Shown here: positions 27,684-37,035 of the stretch, piece by piece | Numbering within the stretch: the first letter of the stretch is position 1 | Layout: every line of letters begins with the position of its first letter | NCBI GenBank assembly: GCA_020724725.1 | Contig: DYGL01000005.1 | Span: 1 to 37,120, forward strand | Direction of reading: 5' to 3' | DNA: 37,120 nt | Source of the DNA: Candidatus Microgenomatus sp. | GTDB taxonomy: Bacteria; Patescibacteriota; Microgenomatia; UBA1400; PJMF01 | Notes under the pieces: generated by a model | Database searches by the model: none | Told to the model about the DNA's origin: nothing | The model's input: only the letters and a program-made list of their open reading frames with translations | Program-made: the position numbers and the translations under genes

Positions 27684-28631
27684 ATGCAAGGCATCTTAGT
27701 CACCGGAGCTTTTGGTCTAGTTGGTAGTGATTTAGTCATAGAGTTGCAGAAGAAATACGGCTCAGACAAGGTCGTGGCTCTGGGTCGACAAACCATCGAC
27801 AGCAACTTTCAAGGCATTTTAGAGCAAGGCGATGTGCGTGATTACGAAGCCATGGAAGCCTTGGTTAAAAAATATGATATTGGCACTATTTATCATTTAG
27901 CCGGCTTGCTTTCTGTTGGTGGAGAAAAACAACCTGATCTAGCCTGGGATGTTAATGTTAACGGCTTGAAAAACATTTTAGACCTAGCCAAAGCCTACCA
28001 AATCAAAGTTTTTTGGCCCAGCTCAATTGCTGCTTTTGGCCCAACTACTCCCAAACAAAACGTGCCTCAACACACTAGTCTGGAACCAAGCACTATTTAC
28101 GGAGTGAGTAAAGTCACTGGCGAATTACTCTGTCAATATTACTTTAAGCGCTATGGTGTTGATGTGCGTAGCTTGCGTTACCCAGGACTCAATGGCTACA
28201 AAGCTGCTCCTGGAGACGGAACCACTGAATACGCCATTCATATTTTTTATGGCTTGATCAAAAATAACGCTTACGAGTGTTTTCTCAAGGAAGATGCGCG
28301 TTTACCTATGATGTACATGGATGACGCCATCAAAGGCACTATCGCCTTAATGGAAGCTCCTAGTGAGAAGATTTCCGTGCGCACTAGTTATAATTTTGCC
28401 GCTATCAGCTTCACTCCAGCCGAATTAGTTGCTGAAATCAAGAAAATATCTCCAGATTTTCAAATTAGCTATAAACCAGACGCTCGCCAACAAATTGCTG
28501 AAAGCTGGCCTCAAACCATTGATGATTCTAGAGCCAGACAAGATTGGGCTTGGCAAGAAGAATTTGATTTAAGTAAAATGACTCAAGCTCTTTACGAAGG
28601 AGTTAAAACAAAATTAGCACAAGGAAAATAA
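27684..28631 (+). CDS. tdh: NAD-dependent epimerase/dehydratase-type L-threonine 3-dehydrogenase
   Basis: 'ILVTGAFGLVGSDLV' Rossmann, 'STIYGVSKVTGELLCQYYFKRYGVDVRSLRYPG', 'FAAISFTPAELVAEIKK...YKPDARQQIAESWPQTIDDSRARQDWAW'; adjacent KBL gene; SD AGGAAAGG. Confidence 0.82.
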   Translation: MQGILVTGAFGLVGSDLVIELQKKYGSDKVVALGRQTIDSNFQGILEQGDVRDYEAMEALVKKYDIGTIYHLAGLLSVGGEKQPDLAWDVNVNGLKNILDLAKAYQIKVFWPSSIAAFGPTTPKQNVPQHTSLEPSTIYGVSKVTGELLCQYYFKRYGVDVRSLRYPGLNGYKAAPGDGTTEYAIHIFYGLIKNNAYECFLKEDARLPMMYMDDAIKGTIALMEAPSEKISVRTSYNFAAISFTPAELVAEIKKISPDFQISYKPDARQQIAESWPQTIDDSRARQDWAWQEEFDLSKMTQALYEGVKTKLAQGK

Positions 28632-28633
28632 AT

Positions 28634-29890
28634 ATGAGTAAACAAAAATTTTTTGATTCACTAAAACAAGAAGTCGCTCGCATTGATCAAGCAGCCATCA
28701 GCAAGCGTCACGAAAAAATCATTAGTGGTTTTACCAAAAGCGCCAATCCCAAAGCTATTATTGATGGTCGAGAAATCAGCATCTTTAATTCCAACGATTA
28801 TCTTGGTCTTCGTCATCACCAAGCTCTAAAAATGGCTGAACATCAGGCTAGCAGTGAACTTGGAACTGGACCAGGAGCGGTTCGTTTTATTTCTGGATCT
28901 TTTGCTGTGCATCGTGAATTAGAACAAAAATTGGCCAAATTCCACAACCGAGAAGATGGCATGGTTTTTTCTAGTGCTTTCGCTACTAACTTGGCAGTGA
29001 TTTTTAGCTTAATCAAGGGTCAAAGCAAAGATTCTTTAATCAGTAGCGACACCTTGGTCATTTCTGACGAACTCAATCATCGCAGCATCATTGATGGCGT
29101 GCGCCTTGGAAACCTCGATAGTGAAGCCAAACTCATTTTTAAACACTTACAGGCTGACTCTTTGGAGGAAATGCTATTAGTCAATCAAGGTAAATTCAAG
29201 CGCGTGGTAGTTATCACCGATGGTGTTTTTAGCATGTTGGGTGAGTATCAAGATCTAGCTGCAATTCGTCAAGTTATTGATCGCCATGATCAAAAATATG
29301 AAGAGGGCATTTTGCTAATTGTTGACGATTGTCATGGCGTAGCCGCCTGCGGTCAAACCGGTCGTGGCACTGAAGAAATCACAAAAGCTCGAGCAGATGT
29401 GCTCATTGGTACTTTAGGCAAAGGTTTTGGTGCAGATGGTGGCTATGTGGTCGCTGACCAAGTTGTCATTGATTATTTACGTGAATCGGCCGCCACTTAT
29501 ATCTACTCTAATTCCATTTCTCCAGGCACTGCTGCTGCTGCCAAAGCCGCGCTCGAGGTTTTGGATAGTCAGGAAGGCAAAAAGCTCCTTGATAATTTGC
29601 GCAGTAATGTTGATCTACTCAAAAAACTGTTACAAGAAGCTGGCTTTCAATTTGCCGCTCCTTCTAGCCATCCTATTCAGGCAGTTTTAATCGGTGACAC
29701 TCAAAAAACTCAAGACCTGACCAAAGCAATGTTTGAGCAAGGTTTTCTAATCACCAACATCAACTATCCAGTAGTACCTAAAGGTAGAGACGAAATCAGA
29801 GTACAACTGTCAGCCACTCACACTAAAGAAGATGTGGAGAACTTTGTAAAAGCAATGCGAGAAGAGGGAGGAAAGCTGGGAATTATTTAA
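28634..29890 (+). CDS. kbl: Glycine C-acetyltransferase / 2-amino-3-ketobutyrate CoA ligase-like (alpha-oxoamine synthase)
   Basis: 'IFNSNDYLGLRHHQAL', 'GTGPGAVRFISGSFAVHRELEQKLAKFH', 'VITDGVFSMLGEYQDL', 'LIVDDCHGVAACGQTGRGT', 'GTLGKGFGADGGYV'. Confidence 0.88.
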   Translation: MSKQKFFDSLKQEVARIDQAAISKRHEKIISGFTKSANPKAIIDGREISIFNSNDYLGLRHHQALKMAEHQASSELGTGPGAVRFISGSFAVHRELEQKLAKFHNREDGMVFSSAFATNLAVIFSLIKGQSKDSLISSDTLVISDELNHRSIIDGVRLGNLDSEAKLIFKHLQADSLEEMLLVNQGKFKRVVVITDGVFSMLGEYQDLAAIRQVIDRHDQKYEEGILLIVDDCHGVAACGQTGRGTEEITKARADVLIGTLGKGFGADGGYVVADQVVIDYLRESAATYIYSNSISPGTAAAAKAALEVLDSQEGKKLLDNLRSNVDLLKKLLQEAGFQFAAPSSHPIQAVLIGDTQKTQDLTKAMFEQGFLITNINYPVVPKGRDEIRVQLSATHTKEDVENFVKAMREEGGKLGII

Positions 29891-29914
29891 TAATGCTTCA
29901 GCTATTTCCTTGTT

Positions 29915-31129
29915 CTACTCATACCTCAGTGCTTCAATTGGCGACAGTTTAGCAGCTCTTCTAGCTGGAGCTACGCCAAAAACTAAACCAACCACTGTCG
30001 AAACGCCAAAAGCTAACATCACTGCTTCAAGGGTTACTTTGGCTGGAAAGTATGGTTGTAAAGCCAAAGAGCCAAGATAAGCAATCAATAAGCCAATTAA
30101 ACCTCCCAAAACAGAAAGGAGCGCTGCTTCAATCAAAAATTGCAACAAAATCAGATTTGGAGTTGCACCCAAAGCTTTGCGCAAACCAATTTCCCTAGTG
30201 CGCTCGGTCACCGCCACCAACATGATATTCATAATACCAATGCCACCCACCACTAGAGAAATAGCAGCGATTCCACCTAGACCAACTGTCAACATACCAA
30301 GAATGCTGTTAATGGTGGTTAACAACTGGGTTTGATCAAAAACTGTAAATTCATCATCTTTAAGATACTTAATCATGGTTTTTTCGATAGCCAGAGTAGC
30401 CTCTTTAATTTGTTCTTTATCGCGCACTTCAAAAATAAAAGAATCAACCAATTCAGTATCAAAATATTTAAAAGAAGTTTCCAAAGGAATGTAAACGTAA
30501 TTATCAAAACTAGGACCACCAAAACCGCCACCTTTTTCTCCTAAAACTCCTAAAACATTATAGCTTTGACCATTAAGTAAAAGTTTTTTGTTAACTGGAT
30601 CGACTTGACCAAAAAGTTCTTCAGCAATTTTAGGCCCAAGCAAAATAACACGCTCGGCTTTTTCTTCTTCTGTATCAGTAAACCAACGTCCTTTAACAGC
30701 TGGAGAACTATAAACTGTCTGGTAAGAACTCATGATTGCATAAAGAGTGATCTTTTTACTTTTTTGACCATACTTGGCTTCAGCTACATTGATTGCAGTA
30801 ACTGTCCCATCTTTAACTAAATCTCGATTATTGCGTAAAACTTGGTTGAAGTAAGACCTTTTTAGAACTGGACGAGTGCTCTCAATCATTGATTGTTCAC
30901 CACCAAAACCACCATTTTCACCAAAAGGATTACCAGGCACCACATAAAGAATATTACTACCTAGACTAGCAAATTGATCGGTAACATAAGCCTGCAAGCC
31001 ATTGCCAATACTGGTTAGGAGTACAACAGAGCCAACGCCAATAATAACCCCCAACATTGTCAAAAAAGAACGACTTTTATTGAGCATGATCGACTTGAAA
31101 GCCAAGCGGGCTACAGAAGCCACGGTCAT
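29915..31129 (-). CDS. MacB-like ABC transporter permease (FtsX domain)
   Basis: 'SFLTMLGVIIGVGSVVLLTSIGNGL', 'GGIGIMNIMLVAVTERTREIGLRKALGAT', 'GVAPARRAAKLSPIEALRYE'. Confidence 0.93.
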   Translation of the reverse strand: MTVASVARLAFKSIMLNKSRSFLTMLGVIIGVGSVVLLTSIGNGLQAYVTDQFASLGSNILYVVPGNPFGENGGFGGEQSMIESTRPVLKRSYFNQVLRNNRDLVKDGTVTAINVAEAKYGQKSKKITLYAIMSSYQTVYSSPAVKGRWFTDTEEEKAERVILLGPKIAEELFGQVDPVNKKLLLNGQSYNVLGVLGEKGGGFGGPSFDNYVYIPLETSFKYFDTELVDSFIFEVRDKEQIKEATLAIEKTMIKYLKDDEFTVFDQTQLLTTINSILGMLTVGLGGIAAISLVVGGIGIMNIMLVAVTERTREIGLRKALGATPNLILLQFLIEAALLSVLGGLIGLLIAYLGSLALQPYFPAKVTLEAVMLAFGVSTVVGLVFGVAPARRAAKLSPIEALRYE

Positions 31130-31827
31130 TTTTTGCCTTTCTTTTTACTTGCACTATCACTTAAAACCTTGCCATCCTTAAAAACAATTTGACGTTTAGC
31201 AATTTCAGCCACATCATCTTCATGGGTAACCATGATAATAGTCTTACCTTCTTCATTGAGTTCGCGCAAAATCTTTTTAATATCTTCACCACTCTTGGAG
31301 TCTAAATTGCCAGTTGGCTCATCAGCAAAAATAATCGCCGGATCATTGATGAGTGCTCGAGCAATAGCCACGCGCTGTTGTTGTCCACCAGAAAGTTGTG
31401 CTGGTGTGTTTTGCAAACGATCACCTAAACCAACTCTTTCCAACATGACTTTAGCTTTTTCCTTAGCAGTATTAGAATCTGCCCCATAACCTGCATAAAA
31501 AAGTGGCAACATAACATTCTCAAGAGCTGAAGTGCGAGCCAACAAATTGAAAGATTGAAAAATAAAACCAATTTCCTTGTTGCGCAAATGGGCTCTTTGA
31601 ATTTCATTGTAAGTAGAAACTTCAGCTCCACGCAAATAAATCTCACCATGACTTGGCTCAGCCAACATGCTGGCTACTTGCAAAAAAGTCGATTTACCAG
31701 AACCAGATGGTCCCATGATCGCCAAAAATTCTTTTTCTTCCACTGTAAGTGACACTCCATCTAAAGCGCGAATGGTCGTATCACCAATTTGATAACTTTT
31801 GGAAACTTGATGCAATCTAAGCAACAT
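31126..31827 (-). CDS. MacB/LolD-like ABC transporter ATP-binding protein
   Basis: Walker A 'GPSGSGKST', 'LSGGQQQRVAIARALINDPAIIFADEPTGNLDS', 'VTHE'. Confidence 0.96.
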   Translation of the reverse strand: MLLRLHQVSKSYQIGDTTIRALDGVSLTVEEKEFLAIMGPSGSGKSTFLQVASMLAEPSHGEIYLRGAEVSTYNEIQRAHLRNKEIGFIFQSFNLLARTSALENVMLPLFYAGYGADSNTAKEKAKVMLERVGLGDRLQNTPAQLSGGQQQRVAIARALINDPAIIFADEPTGNLDSKSGEDIKKILRELNEEGKTIIMVTHEDDVAEIAKRQIVFKDGKVLSDSASKKKGKK

Positions 31828-31839
31828 AATAATTCAAAA

Positions 31840-32874
31840 CTATTCTGGCAAGAGCACCAAATCAGCTTCACTTAAGCCAGTTAAAACTTCTACCTCATCA
31901 TCACTCTCCAAACCAATTTCAATCTCTTTTTCAACAAAACCTTCTTTATTATCAGCTTTAACTTTGACATAAACTTTGTCATCTCGCTCGCTAATTACAT
32001 CCAAAGGAATGGTTAGAACATCTTTCTTCTCAGCCAACTTAATAATAGCGTCACCATTCATGCCTAAGCGATATTTGCTCATATCAGTTTGATTGAGAGG
32101 AAACTCAAGCAAAAAGACAGTGCCACTTGAAGATTCATTGCTGACGTAGGAAATATAAGAGACACTAGTTGCAATTTCTTCTTCATCATAAGCATCAAGA
32201 AGAATTTTACTTTCTTGACCTAAAGAAATTTTGTGAAGATCAATTTCATCAATTGCCGCTCTAAAAATCAAGGTTTCTGGATTGACGACTTCAAAATAAT
32301 CAGAGGGTAAAAGCTGCACTCCGGCTACAGAAGTTGGTGAAACAGTTAAAACTCCAGCAAAAGGTGCTGCTAAAGTAGTATTTTGTATTGCAATGCTCTG
32401 GATCTCAACATTTAGAACTTGATTGTTTAAATCATACTGATCTTTGGCAACCGCCCTATTTTCCTTGGTGTCGAGCACCTGATCTTTAATATCGTCTTGC
32501 ACATTTTCAAAATCATAGCGCTCTTTCATGTAAAGATTGAGGTTTTGTTGTAATTGTTTTTGCAAAGCAGCTCGATCAATTGTGGCAATAGTTTGCCACT
32601 TTTTGACCGTGTCACCCTCCTTGGCTCCCAGATAAACTACTTTGCCACCAGCAGCAAAGCGCAGACGAGCTTTTTCTTTGGCATCAACTCGACCAGAAAT
32701 GGTAATGCTCGAAACAATATCTTTTTTTTCTGGAGAAACAAATGTTAGCTTTGCTTCATCTTTCTTACCGTTATTCAAAAAAAATAAAACTGCGCCAAGC
32801 AAAAGCACTAAAATTAGAATTAATTTAAAACGTTTTTTAGCAAAAGCCAACAAATTGTCTTTGATTTTCTTCAT
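31840..32874 (-). CDS. MacA/HlyD-like efflux periplasmic-adaptor-type subunit
   Basis: N-terminal TM; 'ISGRVDAKEKARLRFAAGGKVVYLGAKEGDTVKKWQTIATID', 'LAAPFAGVLTVSPTSVAGVQL'; start at MKKIKDN preferred. Confidence 0.88.
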   Translation of the reverse strand: MKKIKDNLLAFAKKRFKLILILVLLLGAVLFFLNNGKKDEAKLTFVSPEKKDIVSSITISGRVDAKEKARLRFAAGGKVVYLGAKEGDTVKKWQTIATIDRAALQKQLQQNLNLYMKERYDFENVQDDIKDQVLDTKENRAVAKDQYDLNNQVLNVEIQSIAIQNTTLAAPFAGVLTVSPTSVAGVQLLPSDYFEVVNPETLIFRAAIDEIDLHKISLGQESKILLDAYDEEEIATSVSYISYVSNESSSGTVFLLEFPLNQTDMSKYRLGMNGDAIIKLAEKKDVLTIPLDVISERDDKVYVKVKADNKEGFVEKEIEIGLESDDEVEVLTGLSEADLVLLPE

Positions 32875-32881
32875 AAAAACT

Positions 32882-34615
32882 TTACTCAAATTTATTTTTA
32901 ACCGAGTAGTTAGTATACAAGATTTTTTCTGCCAAAGAAGGCTCAGCTTTTGCAAAAGCTAAAAAATCTTTCACTACTTGATTTTCATGAGCTCGCCTAA
33001 CTTTCTTATTTGCATCTATTGTGTACAAGCCAGCAATTCTTTTTTTGATTGTTTCAATCGTTCCTTGGAGAGGTTGACCACCTCCACCAATACAACCGCC
33101 AGGACAAGCCATAAACTCAATATAATCATACTCCTCTAGACCACGTTTAATTTTTTCCAAAATATTGCGGGCATTGCGTGGAGTGGCGACCACAGCAACT
33201 TTGATTTCTTGCTCTCCTATTTTGATCGTAGCTTTTTTGATTCCCTTCATACCTCTCACTTCTTGCAAATCTACCTTTGGCAACTCTTGTCCAGTTAATA
33301 AATGGGCAGTGGTGCGCAAAGCTGACTCCATCACTCCTCCAGAAGCACCATAAATAGCTGCTGCCCCGCTATATTCACCTTCTAAATCTGCTTCGCTCTC
33401 TGGTAAATTGAGCAAATCAATTTGATGCTTTTTGAGTAAAGCGGCTGTTTCTCTGGTAGTTAACACCAAGTCAACAGGCTTCAACTTGTAACCTTGATAT
33501 TCAAAACTTAATTTTTCCATATCTGCTTCATATTTTTTGGATGTACAAGGCATTAGCGAAACTACCACGATACGACTTGGGTCAATTCCAGCTTTCTTGG
33601 CCCACCAAGTTTTGTAGGCCCCACCAGAATGAATGTGAGGTGAACGAGCCGTGGTTAAATGAGGAATCATCTCAGGATAGTAAAACTCCAAAAACTTCAC
33701 CCAACCAGGACAACATGAGGTAAACATGGGTAGCACTGACTTCTCACCAGCAAATTTTTGACGAAGTCGCTCACTCAATTCTTCCGCCTCAATCATAGTA
33801 GTAATATCAGCACCCATGTTGACATCAAAAATCTTGTCAAAACCTAAACGACGCAGAGCGGTAAACATCTTTTTTTCTAAATTTATACCAGCTTCCAAAC
33901 CAAACTCTTCACCAATGCTAGCTCGCACTGAAGGAGCCATTTGGACAATCACAATTTTTTCTGGATCAGCTAGAGCTGCTTCTACTTCAGTTAAATGGCT
34001 TTGCTCGCGAATTGCTCCAACCGGACAGCTCACTGTGCATTGACCGCAGTAAATACAATCTACCTTAGGATTCTGGCTATGAGTTAAATGAGCGTCGCTA
34101 GACTTCCCCTCCAGCTTCAAGAAGTTAATACCAATGTTGGCGCAAGCACTGACACATAATCCACAGCGTACACACAAATTAGGATCAAATTCCGCAGCGT
34201 TTGCCATTTTATGAACAGACAAATCTAGCATTTTGCGACGGTATTCCTCGCTGGTCACGCCATATTTTTTCATCAGACCGGCTACAGGACAGGGTAGCTT
34301 TTCTTGACACTTAGGACATTTTTCTCGATGTGAAGCTAGAATTAACTTCAAATTTTCTGTTCTAAGTTCACGAATTTCTGAGTCTCTAGTCTCAATGTGC
34401 AAACCTTCTCGCGCCTGAATTTCACACGAGCTCTCCACTTGACCATCATGTTTTACTAAACACAAGCGACAATTATGGTCGGCTGGCAAATCTGGATGAT
34501 GGCAAAGATGTGGAATGTCTATTTGATTGGCCAAGGCAATCTGTAATAAACTTTGACCCTCTTCTGCCTGATATAGCTGGCCGTCGATATAAACTGTAAC
34601 TGTTTTTGACATCAA
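32882..34615 (-). CDS. [FeFe]-hydrogenase catalytic subunit (NADH-linked type)
   Basis: H-cluster motifs L1 'TSCCPGW', L2 'MPCTSKKYE', L3 'EFMACPGGCIGGGGQP'; N-terminal [2Fe-2S] 'CHHPDLPADHNCRLCLV' and 2x[4Fe-4S] 'CVRCGLCVSAC', 'CIYCGQCTVSCP'. Confidence 0.96.
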   Translation of the reverse strand: MMSKTVTVYIDGQLYQAEEGQSLLQIALANQIDIPHLCHHPDLPADHNCRLCLVKHDGQVESSCEIQAREGLHIETRDSEIRELRTENLKLILASHREKCPKCQEKLPCPVAGLMKKYGVTSEEYRRKMLDLSVHKMANAAEFDPNLCVRCGLCVSACANIGINFLKLEGKSSDAHLTHSQNPKVDCIYCGQCTVSCPVGAIREQSHLTEVEAALADPEKIVIVQMAPSVRASIGEEFGLEAGINLEKKMFTALRRLGFDKIFDVNMGADITTMIEAEELSERLRQKFAGEKSVLPMFTSCCPGWVKFLEFYYPEMIPHLTTARSPHIHSGGAYKTWWAKKAGIDPSRIVVVSLMPCTSKKYEADMEKLSFEYQGYKLKPVDLVLTTRETAALLKKHQIDLLNLPESEADLEGEYSGAAAIYGASGGVMESALRTTAHLLTGQELPKVDLQEVRGMKGIKKATIKIGEQEIKVAVVATPRNARNILEKIKRGLEEYDYIEFMACPGGCIGGGGQPLQGTIETIKKRIAGLYTIDANKKVRRAHENQVVKDFLAFAKAEPSLAEKILYTNYSVKNKFE

Positions 34616-35634
34616 ACTTTAATTCCTAAAATATTGGCTGCATAACTTCTAACTGGCAAAGCAATTGATTTGCCTAAGTTGCAAAACGAGCCCTTATCCA
34701 TGATTTTAATGATCGGTGAAAACTTAGCCCATGGCAGTTCGCTTTTTTCATCTAAACCAGTTAATAACTGTAATAGTTGCCAAGAACCATCACGACAAGG
34801 GGAACATTTACCGCAACTTTCTCTCGTATAAAAGGCAAAGAGATTTTTCAAAAATGAATAGGGTGAAATTGTTTTTGGAAAAACTCTAATTGATCCACTT
34901 CCACTTAAAATGGCTGTCTCAGCTTGAACAGAGCTTAAAACTTCTCCAGCTGCACCACCACCCACCTGAACAAAAAAATCAAAATTTGGATAATTAGCAG
35001 TTTGGCGCAAAATCTCTGAGACATTCTGCTCGCTTTTAACTCGATAAACATCTGGTTTTGCTATGCCTTCACCACTAATTGTAGCCAAGCGAGTTTGCTC
35101 AAATTTATCAGACGAAACGCAAGCCACATCATAAAGAGTTTCCACATTGTGAAGGAGCACGGGCACACCAAAAATACCAAGCACTGAAGGGCTGGGATCT
35201 TTATAACGAGGCTGCACTTTTTTACCTTCAATAGAATTGAGTAACGCACCAGTTTCTCCACCAATGTAGCTTGGTTCTTCCAGAAAAAGATGAATCAGAT
35301 AACCTCTTTTTTGGCAGAATTCAATTAGAGAGTCAATTTTGACTTGTAAAGCCTGATAATATTTTTTATTGATATAAAAATATCCTTCTTTGGTTTCTAG
35401 AAAATCCATGGCCAAAAGCATACCTTTAAAAACCTCAGCTGGATAATTTTCTAAAAGAAAAAAGTCTTTACTTACGTCAGGCTCGCCTTCACTAGCATTA
35501 CAAACCACATACTTTTTGGGTTTGGCTAAATCTTTGATGCGACGCCATTTGCGGGCTACCGGAAAAGCCGCACCACCGCGTCCAACTAGATTGGCCTGTT
35601 CAATAGCTTGCAGCAAGTCATCTTTTAGGTGCAT
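34612..35634 (-). CDS. NuoF/HoxF-like NADH-binding flavoprotein, hydrogenase partner (HydB-like)
   Basis: 'GRGGAAFPVARKW', 'CNASEGEPDVSKD', 'GGETGALLNSIEGKK', 'ESCGKCSPCRDGSWQL', 'GSFCNLGKSIALPV'. Confidence 0.93.
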   Translation of the reverse strand: MHLKDDLLQAIEQANLVGRGGAAFPVARKWRRIKDLAKPKKYVVCNASEGEPDVSKDFFLLENYPAEVFKGMLLAMDFLETKEGYFYINKKYYQALQVKIDSLIEFCQKRGYLIHLFLEEPSYIGGETGALLNSIEGKKVQPRYKDPSPSVLGIFGVPVLLHNVETLYDVACVSSDKFEQTRLATISGEGIAKPDVYRVKSEQNVSEILRQTANYPNFDFFVQVGGGAAGEVLSSVQAETAILSGSGSIRVFPKTISPYSFLKNLFAFYTRESCGKCSPCRDGSWQLLQLLTGLDEKSELPWAKFSPIIKIMDKGSFCNLGKSIALPVRSYAANILGIKV

Positions 35635-36166
35635 AAATTTTCTCTAATTTTTTTTGTAAAAACAAAGCTAAAATTCCGCCCACAGTCGCTGTCCACATTT
35701 GAGGCCAAGACATCATGCTGGCAATGCGAGTTGATAGGGGAGCTGTTAAAAGTCCTTCCATAATTAATTTTGAGATCAAAAAAAGAAAAAGACTTTTACC
35801 AAAAGCAGCCAATAAAACTGTTAGAAAATTTTTACCAAAAACAGCTTTGGGTTGATAAAATTTGGCAAAAATAATCAAATAAAGACAATTGCTAATCATA
35901 ATAAAAGGCAGCATTGGAGCCAAAGCCAGTGGCAAAAGACCATTGGCTAAAGCCACGCTACTAGGAATTAAAGCCAAGAAAAAAGCCTTATCTCTGCCCA
36001 AATTCAACAAGGATAAAATCAGCAAAGCATTGATGATAGGACCAGTCAAAAATTGCTGATGAACCAAAGCTGGAATTAAAAAAAATAAGCTAGAAAAAAA
36101 TATGGAGAGACTTAGCTCTCGATTTTGAATAATTGCCTCAACACCAATAAACGATTTCTTTATCAT
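35618..36166 (-). CDS. Multi-TM (ECF S-component-like) membrane protein, hydrogenase-cluster associated
   Basis: Hydrophobic 182 aa; overlaps the start of the NuoF-like gene by 17 nt. Confidence 0.6.
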   Translation of the reverse strand: MIKKSFIGVEAIIQNRELSLSIFFSSLFFLIPALVHQQFLTGPIINALLILSLLNLGRDKAFFLALIPSSVALANGLLPLALAPMLPFIMISNCLYLIIFAKFYQPKAVFGKNFLTVLLAAFGKSLFLFLISKLIMEGLLTAPLSTRIASMMSWPQMWTATVGGILALFLQKKLEKIYAPKR

Positions 36167-36194
36167 TTAATCATCATAGCAAATAAACTAGTAG

Positions 36195-36848
36195 TTACTC
36201 TAGGGGAACTTTGTCTTTGAGCCAATCAGCTACTTTCTCATAAGTAGTGGGTTCAGGTTTTTCTTTAATTAACACTTCAGACAAAACTTCCTCCAAATCT
36301 TTTTCTCTAGGAGTTTGCCCATCAAGCAAAACAAAGGTCAAGCGACCAGGAAATTTGTATAGTTCAATTTCCAACACTCTTTGTCCGGATTTGTCATCAA
36401 ACCAAAAACGACCCATACTTAGCCAAGAAAAGGCTTCTTTCTCAATGTAAATGCCATAGTTAGTAAGCTTGTAATGCAAATTTTGAGGAGGAATCACCGC
36501 CGTAACGTAAACCAAAAAAACAATCGAAACCACCACGGCTACTGGTAAAACCTGCCCCGCAAAAAACAAAATTAAGGAAATCAAAATAGCAATGATAATG
36601 ATGGTACTAAAAAATTGACGATTGCGCTTTTTGAAAGGTCTGGCTGGAGCATCCCACTCAACTAAAGTCTCCTCTGGAATAGGACGATAAAAACCTGGAG
36701 CAACCTTGGAATTTTCCATTTTAAACTGCTCTGGCATGCGTACACTTGCCACCTGCTCACGCATAAGTTGCTCAGCTGTGGCTTGATCTGGACCAAGTTT
36801 ATCAGAAGCTTGATTGCCAAATAGGGCAGTTTTGATCTTTTCGAACAT
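36195..36848 (-). CDS. Hypothetical membrane protein (two central TM helices)
   Basis: 'FFSTIIIIAILISLILFFAGQVLPVAVVVSIVFLVYVTAVI'; start at MFEKIKTALFGNQ preferred. Confidence 0.6.
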   Translation of the reverse strand: MFEKIKTALFGNQASDKLGPDQATAEQLMREQVASVRMPEQFKMENSKVAPGFYRPIPEETLVEWDAPARPFKKRNRQFFSTIIIIAILISLILFFAGQVLPVAVVVSIVFLVYVTAVIPPQNLHYKLTNYGIYIEKEAFSWLSMGRFWFDDKSGQRVLEIELYKFPGRLTFVLLDGQTPREKDLEEVLSEVLIKEKPEPTTYEKVADWLKDKVPLE

Positions 36849-36942
36849 TATCTCTAATATACACGATTTAAAGAGCAATCGCCAAGCCCTATAAAATCAA
36901 GTCTTTGACTGATATAATTTATTATCTTCTTATAGAATAAAA

Positions 36943-37025
36943 GGAGGTGTCGCATAGCGGTCAATTGCGCTGGTCTTGAAAACCAGAGCCTTACGGCTTC
37001 GTGAGTTCGAATCTCACCACCTCCG
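36943..37025 (+). tRNA. tRNA-Ser(UGA), long variable arm; CCA not encoded
   Basis: Acceptor GGAGGTG/CACCTCC, anticodon arm CTGGT-CTTGAAA-ACCAG, variable arm, T-arm GTGAG-TTCGAAT-CTCAC, G73. Confidence 0.94.
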
Positions 37026-37035
37026 CGGAGTTTTT

